Positions 1 through 10,892 of a stretch of 64,000 bases of DNA are shown here, piece after piece (positions within the stretch are counted from its first letter, which is position 1; every line of letters begins with the position of its first letter). The DNA comes from Lentinus brumalis (taxonomy: Eukaryota > Basidiomycota > Agaricomycetes > Polyporales > Polyporaceae), in contig MARA01000006.1 of NCBI GenBank assembly GCA_001792895.1, forward strand, positions 2,046,001 through 2,110,000. Direction: 5' to 3'. The notes under the pieces are model-generated. The model saw nothing but the letters and a program-made list of their open reading frames with translations. It had not been told where the DNA came from and made no database searches. The translations under genes were made by a program, and so were the position numbers.

Positions 1-419
1 AGCGGAGCGCACAGTACGGACAAAGTTGAAGTATCAAAGCGCCCGGCGGTAGTGTTGCCTCGTGCCGGCGATCCGCCGCTCTGCTCATTGCATTATGGCA
101 CGTCCCGCGTTCCTGAAGCTCTCGTGGCATGTCTGCAGCCCTGATTACATGACCACTTCCGCTCCGAGCCACAAGGACCTCGTGATTGAAGATGTCCAAT
201 GTGGTAACTCGACGAGGAGGTGCTAAGCTGCAGACCAGCTGCAAGCCTGCTCTGCTGACTTCACTCGGTGTCCATAAGGCCTCTGTCTGCGCTGAACGTT
301 CATGTTCATGCCGAGTACTTAGATGGATGTATGCCAGTGCTATTCCCGAGCCCAGACCCACGTCTACCCGCAAGGTCATCAGCTTGATACGTAAGCATGC
401 TTGAGGTGGATGTTGAACT

Positions 420-2400
420 CGCTTGCCGTGGCTAAGCGGCCGCTATCAGCCGCAATTAGTCGCTACCAGGGCCCGCAGCTCTGTGTGCCACGTCGACTCT
501 GACCACGACGCCCACCATCCCCCTCGCACAACCCATTCTGCTCGCAAGTTCCTCGAACTCCCGGAGTCGTATTCAATCTTCTCAATTACGCCGTCTAAAC
601 ACGATGTATTCTGCCGTGTGGGGTTCCATAAGTACTCTACATCTGCACTTGCTCGCCGTTGTGAGTTGCGACACCCCACTCCCATGCTCCTCGCCCCGGG
701 TGTCAACCATCGACTAGTCCTGCTCTCCGGTGAGTATGTATGCTTGCGCCTTGGAACAACACTGAGTCTGGTCTCCCAAAGGAGCAGTTGGCCTCGAGCC
801 TGGCTGCGTACTGAAGACCGAACGACAGTGTCCGTTCGAGTGCCGACCTGTGCCTGCAGGAGACGGTGAGTACCGCAGGATCCTATATGACTATCGGGAC
901 ACTCACATGCTCGATCCAGGCTCGTTTCCAGCGTGCAACGGCCCTTCATCTTGTCCCCGCCACGCCCGGCCGCTGCGAAGACTGTCGGAGAGCGACTGCA
1001 CGGTCGGTTAGCCTCGAGCCCGGCCGTGCACTGAAGACCGAACGACAGCGTGTCCATCCGAGTGTCGACGGGATACGGTGAGTACCCAGGATCCTGTATG
1101 AATATTAGGACACTCACACGCTCGATCCAGACTCGTTTCCGGCGTGCAGCGGCCGCTCATCTTGTCCCCGCCGTGAAGACTGTCGGAGAGCGACTGCACG
1201 GTGAGTTCCCCGTGGGCTCCCCCGTATTGGGTAGCACTGCGTCAGGCTGTCGGACCGCTTACGCTTTCTGAAACAGGCAGCTCTTCCGGCCGCTGTCGAC
1301 GAGTTCGTACCAATATACTCTCTTTGTTTCTCGACTGCGATCGTCCGCAGACAGACACCCCAGAACTGTGTCGTCTCGACTTGCCCAGCACACGACAAAC
1401 GACTCAGCTGCACCATGCTCACCGGCAAGTCACCGCGCCGCAGCAGCGACCTACGCCGGCTTGCTCGACTGGCTCGCCATATTGAACAATGGTCGCCGCG
1501 CTCCCGGGACCGCGAGTCGGTGAGTTCTCCTGAACTATGTAGCACCGCCCTTTTCGATATCACTCACGCCTTGTGGAATACGCAGCTCTTCGGAGTCGAG
1601 GTCTACTCGGCGCTCATGACCTCGGAGTCGTCCGCGGGGCCTACCTTTCTCTGCAACATCGGCGCGTGTGCCTCTGCTGTCGGAGGAGGCCTCCGCTCGA
1701 GCTCGCGCACACATGGATCACTCAACAGAGAGTTGCTCGACGTGCTCCCGACTTCGTCAAAGCTCCCGGGCTGCTCCCGAGCTCGTTCTTCCGAGTGGCA
1801 CGCGTCTCTCCATCAGCTCAGCCGCGCCGAGGCTGCACGTCGATCCCGGAGTCAAGACCTGCCAGCTCACTGCGCCCGGTAGCTCAAGCTCACGCTCACC
1901 TACAGAGCCTTCTGCAAAGTCGTATGATCGTGCCAAAGCCAATCAGCACTCGCAGGTATGTCTTCCGTTGTTCGTACTTGCCTTGTTTTCACTCACCTTC
2001 ACGTGGAACCAGGAGAGCGTATTGCAGAGACTCGCTGCCTGGCGTTGTGACTGGGGATGGCAGGAGTTGTGTGTAGAATGCAGGCGCATAGACAGCGAAG
2101 TGAGGTACGTGACTTGCCTTTTCGTGTCGTTCTCCATACCGGTGCGGACGCGTAGTATGCGCTTGAATAGAGGGCGCGTTCGAGCACTTGCTGCGACTAC
2201 CAGCTGCCTTCTACGGTTTGCAAGCTTGAGCAGAATTTTGCATGTGCTGATGTTGTGTACGAGCGCGGGGGACACGTCGAGGAGTCGGTCACATCGACAT
2301 CGTGGGCAGAAGGAAAGAGCGACGCACGCGGACGACACACAGTGCCCGGATAGGCGCCCGTTAGCTGAACGCGGATTTGGACGTCTCGCGTGCCGTTCTC
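420..2400 (+). other. Unassigned region with exon-intron-like modules
   Basis: No protein family is recognisable in any frame. The + strand carries five GGTGAGT strings resembling 5' splice sites, starting near 729, 865, 1077, 1200 and 1519. Several are followed within 50-75 bases by a pyrimidine stretch and CAG, for example before 1126 and before 1275. The intervals between them stay open in at least one frame but do not join into one obvious protein. It could be a decayed or fast-evolving multi-exon gene, or a spliced non-coding transcript. Confidence 0.3.
791..1200 (+). repeat. Degenerate tandem duplication, about 190-220 bp unit
   Basis: Copy 1 (791-1010) and copy 2 (1011-1200) both begin GCCTCGAGCC. 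They share the blocks CTGAAGACCGAACGACAG, ACACTCAC, CTCGATCCAG and GACTGTCGGAGAGCGACTGC. The copies differ by substitutions and by short indels. Each contains a GGTGAGTAC donor-like and a GATCCAG acceptor-like sequence at matching places, so a whole exon-intron-exon module seems to have been duplicated. Confidence 0.75.
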
Positions 2401-2514
2401 AGCTCGTAGTTCACCCAAATCGTGTACTCTGTAGTCCTGAATAACAAGTCCCTGTCTGCCATCGAAGTTGGTGTTCTGCCAGCCTCTCCTCCTGCACGAG
2501 AAAACATCCCCTCC

Positions 2515-2582
2515 CCAGAGAACACCCACCCCCAGAACACCACAGAACACCCACCCACAAGACACCACAAGACGCCCTATTC
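2515..2582. repeat. Low-complexity CA/CCC-rich tract
   Basis: Irregular repeats of GAACACCCACCC, AGAACACCAC and CACAAGACACC. The tract lies just beyond the point where the neighbouring glycosyltransferase homology stops, so it may mark a rearranged boundary. Confidence 0.6.
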
Positions 2583-2870
2583 CCCCAGAACACGCTAAGT
2601 TCAGCATTCGTTCTGGAGCAGGAAACCGTCGGGCTCGCTTCGGCGCCGCTTGTACACGAGGCTACCAGTCGCCCGCCGCCGCCGCCCGCCCTGCGGCTAG
2701 ATATCCGCGCGTAGATCCCGCGCACGAGCGCACATTCCACAAGGACAGCAGTCGGTCCACGCGTCAATCCACACAGTACACTCTGTATTCCGCGCACAAA
2801 ATATATTTTCTGCTCTACATACATCGTAGCTACCCTTGCCCCGCGCCAGCACCCGAAACACCAGCCGCAC

Positions 2871-3788
2871 CTGGACAGAAGCTCGGCCTCCTTGCAGCAC
2901 TGGACGTAGGTGCTCCAGCCGTGGCTGACCATCCATCGCGTGAGGAACTTGTCGTCACCCGAGTTCAGCTGGTACTTCCCGAGCCAGTAGTCGTGCGTGA
3001 AGCCGTGCAAGAACTCAGGGTCCTTCAAGATGACCGTGCGATACGCGGCGGTACGTCCAGACAGACACGGCAGACCACCGTCGATATGGGTCGACGAGGA
3101 GATCTCGATGTTCCGAATCGAGAGGCGGAACGCGGCGAGAACCTCCCAGACCGTCATGCGCTTCCCGACAGGCTGGACGCGCTGCGACGTGCCCACACCG
3201 CCAACCTTCTGGTCCTCGAAGCAAGCGAGGGTGTAAGGCAACAGGGTGGGCGGCCAGATGGCGTCGTCGTCGGCGAAGACGATGATATCGGTAGTGACGT
3301 TTTTGATGCCGTGCGACATCTGGAGGCGCTTGTTGGCGAAAGGGACGGTCAGGACGCGGATGCGCTCAGGGTCGACGGCGTTCGCGAGGTCCTGCAGCGG
3401 CCCAAGCATCTTCTCCTCGGTGATGATGAGAATCTCCTTGGGCTTGCCGACGAGCCAACTGTGCGCGGCCTCCTTGAACTCCTCGCCGGCGTCGATGGTG
3501 GGCACGATGATGGTGACATCCTCTTCTGCTATGTAGGTCGGGTTCTCGGGTAGGGGGACTGGGCGGTAGGTGAGGGAGGCGGCAATTCGTATTAGGTACC
3601 ACAAGTATCGATAAAAGCTGTGGATATATGTCAGCAAGGCCGCGAAGGATGTGAAGAGGGCGGGAACACTGCGAGCTGGGCGTGATGATTGGGAGAACAA
3701 CGCAGGGCGGCAGGCGCTTGCCCACTACAAGACTCTCTACAGTCCAGCTGGTGCTCCCCCAGAAAAGCGACATTCTAACCCGTGGCAT
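2871..3788 (-). pseudogene. GT2 glycosyltransferase (Cps1/hyaluronan-synthase-like), 3'-truncated
   Basis: Exon 1 is 3788..3670 and exon 2 starts at 3617; the 52-bp intron joins in frame to give FYRYLWYLIRI, a hydrophobic segment, then the catalytic domain. Visible GT2 motifs are the nucleotide-binding start TIIVPTIDAGEE, the metal-binding triad in FADDDAIWPP, the acceptor-site GGLPCLSGRTAAYR, and GDDKFLTRW. Homology stops at CCKEAELLS, near 2871, at a GTGCGG donor-like site. No frame downstream to 2400 shows the Q/RxxRW motif or the C-terminal membrane helices that processive GT2 enzymes need. The family normally makes or extends a cell-surface polysaccharide at the plasma membrane. Without QxxRW this copy is probably inactive, unless a distant exon exists left of the region examined. 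The ATG at 3788 was chosen because exon 1 is then in phase; a second in-frame ATG lies at 3773. Confidence 0.7.
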
Positions 3789-4033
3789 AGTGTGCGTACC
3801 CAGAGGGTAAGAACACTGCGGGCGCAGATCGAGGGAGACAAGGAGAGATGGGCGCCTGCCAGCTGCAGAGCAATGGACAACACAGACCTCGGCGGCTGTG
3901 GGCTCAAGTTACAGAGGAGCGAGAGGGCCGAGCTCTGCGAACTGACAGCGAGCGGCGAGAATGACGAATGACGGAGGGGCCTGCTACCGCCCACTGCATC
4001 AGAGTGACGCACCCCCGCATCGACAACACTCGC

Positions 4034-4244
4034 GCACGACACAGCCCACCGTCGGTGCCCGCCCACGTCTATCGACGCTCCGAGGGGGTCAATCAAGAGG
4101 CACGAGAGGCCTGAACGCTGCCAGGGAATAGCTAACGGCGAGGATGTGGGACAATGAAGGACGGTGACGAAACCCGGGCATCGAGTCGACGTGCCGCGAG
4201 CGTGCACGACGCAGCCCACCATCGGTGCCCGCCCACGTCTATCG
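4034..4244. repeat. Direct repeat pair, 41 bp, 170 bp apart
   Basis: 4034-4074 and 4204-4244 are nearly identical (two mismatches). Both begin GCACGAC and contain CGGTGCCCGCCCACGTCTATCG. There is no gene in either copy and nothing links the pair to a known element. The pair lies upstream of the truncated glycosyltransferase start. Confidence 0.75.
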
Positions 4245-4896
4245 GGGGTCTGAGGTAGTAGAAGTGATGAAAGATACCCTCTTGCGCGGGCGATCACCGC
4301 AGAGCCTCGCCCACCGCTGCCAGCCTCTCCCCGAGACTGGCGACGTCCTCAGACTCCCTCGCAGACGAAGCCCGCAGCGTCCCGTAGCGCATAAGAAGAT
4401 GTGCTCACCCAATGACCCCGAATGGTACAACTGGCGACGGGTGTCAGCAACGGAGCTCCTCGTTCGCGACGGGGTACTCACAGACTGGGAAGTGGTCCGA
4501 GGTCAACCGGAGCATGGCGACCCACCCTCAGGCGTCGGTCGACAAAACAAAGAAAGCAGTAAACGAGCGGGAGGGTTGCTGGGACGGCGGGGACGACGGG
4601 AGGGGGTCGCAGCACGGCGACGACGGAGGGCGGTGGCGAGTGCCTTTGAGCGTCCTTCCCGTCGTCCAGCCGCAGATGCCAGCCCAGCGGAGTCTCAATC
4701 CCTTGCCAATTCCGGCCGCTCGTTTCACACAGCATCGGCGTGATGGTCGCAGCCGGCCTCGCTCGCCGGAGTCTGCATCCCTGCGTCATATATTAGCGAG
4801 GTGTCGCTCTGCGATGTCTCGCAATCATCGGCATGTTCATTGACATCAGCAGCAGCGCAAAATTCAGTGTCAGAGACCGACCAGGAAAAAGGAGAG

Positions 4897-4900
4897 AAAA
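4897..4900 (-). terminator. RNA polymerase III terminator
   Basis: A run of four T on the transcribed (minus) strand begins 7 nt after the tRNA discriminator base, as expected for Pol III termination. Confidence 0.7.
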
Positions 4901-4906
4901 CAACGA

Positions 4907-5000
4907 CGCTGACAGCAGGATTTGAACCTACGCGGGCAACGCCCAAGTGATAGTTGAACCAAATTCAAATCACTCGCCTTAACGACTCGGCCATATCAGC
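4907..5000 (-). tRNA. tRNA-Ser(UGA) with a 12-nt intron
   Basis: On the minus strand the acceptor arms GCTGATA and TGTCAGC pair with one G-T wobble. The D-arm is GGCCGAGTCGTTAAGGC. The anticodon stem AGTGA/TCACT encloses loop TTTGAA, giving anticodon UGA at positions 34-36. After A37 there is a 12-nt intron, TTTGGTTCAACT, at the canonical 37/38 position; its TTCAA can pair with the anticodon-loop TTGAA. A long variable arm (TGGGCGTTGCCCG) is typical of tRNA-Ser. The T-arm is GTAGG-TTCAAAT-CCTGC and the discriminator base is G. Confidence 0.93.
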
Positions 5001-7390
5001 ATACTGGGACAGCTTCATGTGCCTGCTAGATCGACCCTTCTACTCGTACTCTGTACTTACGATATCCGTCGAAAAGCCAACAGACTCCGATGTCGGTATG
5101 CTCGAGTCTCGCGCCTAGCATCTCACAAGGGGAGTGTCAGCGCTCTGAACCGAGAGACTGGGAGCCTCATGGCTTCCCGGAGGGCCAAGCATGCATATTG
5201 TACGAATCAGCAACCTTCAAGTCGGGGCCGTTTGCCGGGGAGAGCACATACCCTAATGATCGCTGACAGAACCCGCTGGCCGTGTCCGGGAAGTCGAGTA
5301 CGCGCGCCCCAGCAATGATAAGCTCGTATGACTGTCTATTGACGGAAGATCGGCCGCGGCGGGGAAGAGTGATGGGCGAGGACGAGCCTCGGGCAAAGCT
5401 GCATCGCGAGGGTTGCGTCTGTGCTTGCTTGATCCTGAGGTCCGAAGGAGAGGAGACATGAGTTGTTAGCTCACTCAGATGGCAGAGGACACGAGTATCT
5501 CACTTGACGACCTCTCTGGGCTGTCGCGAGAGACATGATCCTTGTTCGCGTTGGCAGGTTCGAAGCAAGTAGGAAGGCTGATTCGAAATGGTGGCATTCA
5601 GGGCAGCGTCATCTAATCGCTGTTAGGAAGAGGCCTTCAGGCGGGAAATCGAGGTCAATCCCCTACCCAAGTCCGCGTAATACATGCAGATTGCAGCTCG
5701 GCTTGGAGTGTCCATGACCAATTGGTGAGACGATGCGTGATGACCCATATGGAAATCGCTGAATCGTGACCTGTGATGTTGTTCTTCCTAGGTTTGGAGA
5801 ATTTCGGACTCGTGTCCGAGCATTGCACAGAAAATCGGGAAGAGGAGACTCACTCTACAAGAGGACAGTGCAGATGTCGGAGCGAAGTCATCTTCTTGTG
5901 TCGACAGTAGTTCGACGCGATTCCTTACGGGAATAGCGATAGATTAGTGTGAACCCCGGTGAAGTGGGCGTGTGGGTCTTCTAACACAAGGCATACGATC
6001 AGCGAGTGTAAAGACAGCGGTATAACATCTCATGACGAACCGAGTATGAATAGCCTCCGAGGGTGGAACCATGTGTCGTCAAGATTGGTCGGTTTCTTTC
6101 TTGCTATCAACATCTCCTCTATAACAGCGGGTGCAGTAGTTAGGACGGTGACGACGCCTAGTGTAAGTATATGTACAGCACCACTCGACTACCGCGCCTG
6201 AAGCGACCGCAAGTCGGTGCAATCACAGGATGGTCGAGTGATCATGCATTGTGCTGGTGTTCGAGGTCGCCGTTAGAGTCCTAGTTCAGACGAGTTTTGA
6301 ATTGGACGAGTGGAGGTAGTCCGCCCGTGACACCGCGAACGTCATAGCTCTCCACACATCCCGTGGGGAGCTGGAGGAACGTGCGTGCGGTCATATGTGC
6401 GTTTGAATAGACTGGAGGATGTATCAGTAGTGTCGTGATGTAAGAGTTGGGACTGATGCGGACGTACCGGATTAACGCGGACGTTACATTGGTGCAGGAG
6501 CTAGATGTTGTGTCGTCGAGATGTATAGCGGATGAGACGGTCGGGATAGGACCGTGTCTATAACACACCAAGATGATTCTTCAAGCAGAGTAGGAGGGCG
6601 TCATTGCTGTGACACGGATGTTCAGCGGCAGCCTGAAGCCGCGTGTCAGCTGCAACTCCTAAGAGCTGGATTCAGGACGTGGAAATGCGCAAAACAACAG
6701 ACTATTCACCTTTGATGCGTAAACGTAGTTAAGACGCTGCCGTGATGCGCATTGTCGGTCCGGCGAGTGAACTGCGAAGATCTACAAGTAGAGTACGGGT
6801 CTACATGCGCCTGAGCCTGCACGACTAGCCTGGAGAGGTGATACTGCACCCACGTCGCGGAGGACTGGAACACGAAATTAGCCAGAGTTCGGACCAAGTG
6901 TAGAACGACACATACCCAAGTTGATGTCCGTAGCGGCGGTGCTGGCGAGTTAAGGTTCCGTTCTCACCGTTGTGGCAGGGGCGATCCGAGTCCCCAACAG
7001 GCAGCGGCACGTCCACTCCAGGACCCTGACGTCACTGTCTTCCTGCACAACGACCGCTGAACGACGTTGTGGTTTAGACGAGGCTTGCGAGCTCGACCTT
7101 GCCTGGAGGCAGCTGGGTGAGGCGGAAGAGTGGCGATGCCGGAGATGTTGGTGCGCCGCGCGCCAAGTCCCGCGTGCATATTTTGCAGGTCTACGAGGCG
7201 CCTGCTGGTCTCTGTCTCTTTCCGAGTGGACCCCCGCGAGTGGAGTTCTGGAGTTTGTCGACGAACGTGCGTCCTGCCATCACGACCGCCCTCAACTCTC
7301 CCCGCTCCGAACTCTGCGCTCACATAGACAAAACCTAGACGACACCCCCTAGACCATCTGTCTTTTCCCGTTTCCCCGCACCACCACATC
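5001..7390. other. Intergenic, no gene seen
   Basis: Short ORFs in all frames show no codon-structured continuity, family motif or plausible splice chain. The last 60 bases before 7391 are rich in C and T, as is common upstream of fungal start codons. Confidence 0.6.
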
Positions 7391-10300
7391 ATGTCCGCGC
7401 ACAAGTCCGAGGCCCCCGCCAACGACGAGCAGCATGTCGTCCACAAGTCGAATCTGGAGGACTTCGAGAGGGAAGGAGAGGTCCGCTATCCTTTTCTGCT
7501 GTCCTATCGCGAGGTCAAGCTCTTGGGCATCGCCGGGGTACGTCCATCGCCTACCATCTGTCACACGACCACCGCTCACCTCCCCATCTCGCCTCCTGCA
7601 GGTTGGCTTCTTCCTAGATGGTGCGTGCGATGCTTTGATGAGTGCTCTGCAAAAGATCTGACGGCCGTGAAGCCTATGATTTGTTCATCATCAACGTATG
7701 TCGCCTCCTCCCCACTCACAGCGCTTCCGATTCCTGACCACCAACTGCCTTCAGCCCGTCGCCACCATGCTTCAATACCGTCTGTATGGTGGCCAGCCGC
7801 TACCGCCAAACCTCGAGGGCTTCGTCAAGGCTGGAGCGAATATTGGCAGCGTGATCGGGCAGTTTGCATTCGGTACGTCCACTTCTCCATCGTTCTGTCC
7901 CTCATGTCATCGTTTGTGTTGTGGACGGTTGCTCGCACTCGGGCCGGAGAAACCCTTGAGAAGATTTTCGGACCCTTTCAGACGTCCATGGCATGCATAC
8001 TCAGAAGGCAAATGTCATTCAAATCGATTATGCATGCCGTGGACTATCTTCGGCCGCTGTGGCCGAGCCATATCGTTCTGCTGCCGAGTCCGCTCAATTC
8101 CCTTGGCGCGAGCTTGAATCCCTCGCTGCCAATTGCGGTCTTGTCATCGCCTCCGGTCCGTCTCGAAATTGGTGAGACAAATCATCGTGGAACACACGAC
8201 GGCCGGGCCTGCCCTCACGCTTTCACCGCTCAGTGTGGCCAACATTCAAGTGGTCGGACCGCCAATATCTCGAAACAGTGTCGCATCGAGAGTCGACGAG
8301 CTCATGAGGAGCTCGATGATATCGGCATGCGAGAAGGTGACCCTTGGACACTCGGGCGGCGGAAACGGCCCGCTTGTGCTGTATACGTGTTACAGTGCCG
8401 TGCAAAGACCGATGACGCGCTCGAGGGCGGGCCGTAGCGCCTTGACGGCGGGCGGAGGGCGGGCAGTCACGCTATGCGCCGCCTTCAGATAGCTGTGATC
8501 GTCCGCACTGGGAGAACTTCGTCGACTCTGCAAGTATCTCTGAGCTTCTGCAGTGGTTGCGGTCTCCCCATTTGTGGTGTTGGTGCCGAGTCCGCTGAGT
8601 CGGCTTAGCATGTGGGGGGGGGGGGGGGGTCTTGACGTCGACTGTGCAATTTGCTTCATTCGGTGGACGAAACGCCGCGCCACAAGCCGACTTTGTGTTG
8701 GCGCGCTTGAACCCTGGAAACAGCTTTGCAACCGAGCGCACATGATTAATTCCTGGTGTGCTGGATGCTGACCAGGTTTCCTTCTTCAGGTTATTCCGCC
8801 GACTACTTCGGTCGGAAAGCTGTCTGTGAGTACACCAGGCTTCAAATAAGTGGCTGACTTGCTGACAGTCCTCCAGACGGCAAGGAGCTCATGCTGATCA
8901 TCTTCGCGACCATCGGAACGATTTGCGACCCGACCGGTATGCGCACATCTGTTGACTGTCGCGGGCTGTGTGCTCACATTGCCTCTGTCCAGGCGTTCTC
9001 TCCCCCTCGGGTACGCTCATCTGGCTTGGCGTCTGGCGTATCATCCTTGGTATCGGCATTGGCGGCGACTATCCCATGTCCGCATCCGTGGCGACCGACC
9101 GCGCCAACCTCGCACGCCGCGGAACCCTTCTCGGGTACATCTTCGCGAACCAGGGCTGGGGCTCGTTCGTCGGCAGTCTCGCGACCATCATCGTGCTCCT
9201 GTGCTACAAGCAGACGATGGATGTCGACGGGCACACGAGCAGGGTCGACGGCGTTTGGCGCATTCTGATTGGTATCTCCCTCATCCCGGCATTCGGCACG
9301 TTGTACCAGCGTCTCACTCTCCCCGAGTCGACGCGTTACACGGAGGCACGGAAAGCAGCGCAGCGCGTCCAAGACGAGGAGTCGATCGAAGAGCTCAAGA
9401 AGAAGTCGAACGCGGACCCCAGCGTCGCCGAGAAGGTCGTCTCGGACAACAACAGCTCGTCAGAAGAAGGCACGCGCACCCCGACTGAGGCCGAGTCAGC
9501 TGCGGCCGCGTCAAAAACAAGGGCGAAGGAGCTCGCGGAGGCGAAGAAGGGCCACTTCAAGGACTTCTTCTCGTACTTTTCGGAGTGGCGTCATCTCAAG
9601 GTGCTGCTTGGGACGTGCACGTGCTGGTTCCTGCTCGACATCGCGTTCTACGGCGTGAACCTGAACCAGAACGTCGTCCTCGAGCAGATCGGGTTCGACG
9701 GCAAGGACGGTTCGCCGTGGAACAGGCTGTTCAAGATCGGCGTCGGCAACTTGATCGTCACCGCGCTCGGCTTCGTTCCTGGGTACTACGTCTCCATCCT
9801 TACGATCGAGAAGCTCGGCCGGAAGTGGATCCAGATCCAGGGTTTCCTCATGGCTGCTCTCTTCCGTGCGTTCTCTTCGCTCTCGCAGCACGACCACTGG
9901 TTGCTGACTTATTTCATCAGTGGGTATCCTCGCCGGCAAGTTCACCACGCTCAGCACACCTGCGTTCATCGTGTGCTTCGCGTTCCTGCAGTTCTTCTTC
10001 AACTTCGGCGCTAACATGTACGTGCCCTCTCTCCTCCCCCGTTCCTCTTTGCGTGCTGACCGGTACACAGGACAACGTACTGCTACCCCGCTGAGGTCTT
10101 CCCCACCCGCTTCCGTGCGTCCGCACACGGCATGTCCGCCGCATGCGGCAAGGCCGGCGCCATCATCTCCGCGCTCGCGTTCAACAGCCTGTCAAAGTCC
10201 ATCGGCACACCTGCGGTCCTCTGGAGTGCGTATCCTCTCTCCTTCTCTCCTTCACGTTGTGTCTGAACGAGTTCACGGTTACTGATGGGTTTGCCTGAAT

Positions 10301-10424
10301 AGTCTTCTTCGCCTGCTGTATTGCTGGTGCGGCATGCACGCTCCTCCTGCCCGAGGTGCGCGGCCGCGATCCCGACGTTATCTACGAGCAGGAGCTCCGG
10401 GAGCGCGAGCACGCCCGGCACTGA
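7391..10424 (+). CDS. PHO84: Inorganic phosphate:H+ symporter, PHO84-type MFS transporter
   Basis: Ten exons: 7391..7537, 7602..7620, 7673..7695, 7755..7872, 8790..8825, 8877..8936, 8993..9865, 9921..10017, 10071..10225 and 10303..10424. They keep frame and give 549 residues, the usual Pho84 length. The sequence shows the phosphate:H+ symporter signature [17 protein letters not shown], a helix-1 [13 protein letters not shown] split over two micro-exons, [12 protein letters not shown] in the loop after helix 2, a long charged central loop (about residues 275-345), and late motifs [15 protein letters not shown] and [12 protein letters not shown]. It should import phosphate across the plasma membrane. 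Intron 4 (7873-8789, 917 bp) is far longer than the rest and holds a run of 16 G. The extremely short exons 2 and 3 (19 and 23 nt) are easily missed by gene callers. The symbol follows the yeast family name. Confidence 0.93.
8614..8629 (+). repeat. Poly-G run (16 G) inside intron 4
   Basis: Sixteen consecutive G within the oversized intron of the phosphate transporter. Length is likely variable and prone to sequencing error. Confidence 0.9.
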
Positions 10425-10892
10425 GTCTTGAGGACGTGTACGTGGGGGTGCGAAAACGCGTCGATGTCGCGGTAGCGGAACTTGATAGAGAGGAAGAATC
10501 TGTTTGTCCGATCTGGGACTTTGTATAATCTACTTACTCATGTGTACATCCTTCGCGTCTGGTCTTGCTTACGAACCTGAAATGATATGAATGAAATAAT
10601 TGACGATGTTGGTGCGGTGATGCGGTGGGAGATGTGGCCGTGCGTGTTGATGATAGGTTCAAAAACAGACGTATACATCGAATGGCAAACGCGCAGTAGT
10701 ATCTCGGTTCTCCGCGAAGGATATGCGAATGGTGCTATGGCTACAACTCTTCGCATCATTGTTCGCGTTTGTCTCCCGTAGGCGGACGATTGGGCGGACC
10801 TATTGAAGGGGGGAGGACGGCCCTACTGTTCGCGTCCCATGGTCAGGCGTTGCGAGGATGATGGTCTCGGCCCAACGTGAAACTCATGTATT

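Noticed and set aside
2468..3553. 361-codon + strand ORF
   Set aside because: Antisense shadow of the GT2 glycosyltransferase, whose minus-strand frame carries all family motifs.
7391..8437. 348-codon + ORF starting at the transporter ATG
   Set aside because: Read-through of introns; the homologous helices appear only when introns are removed.
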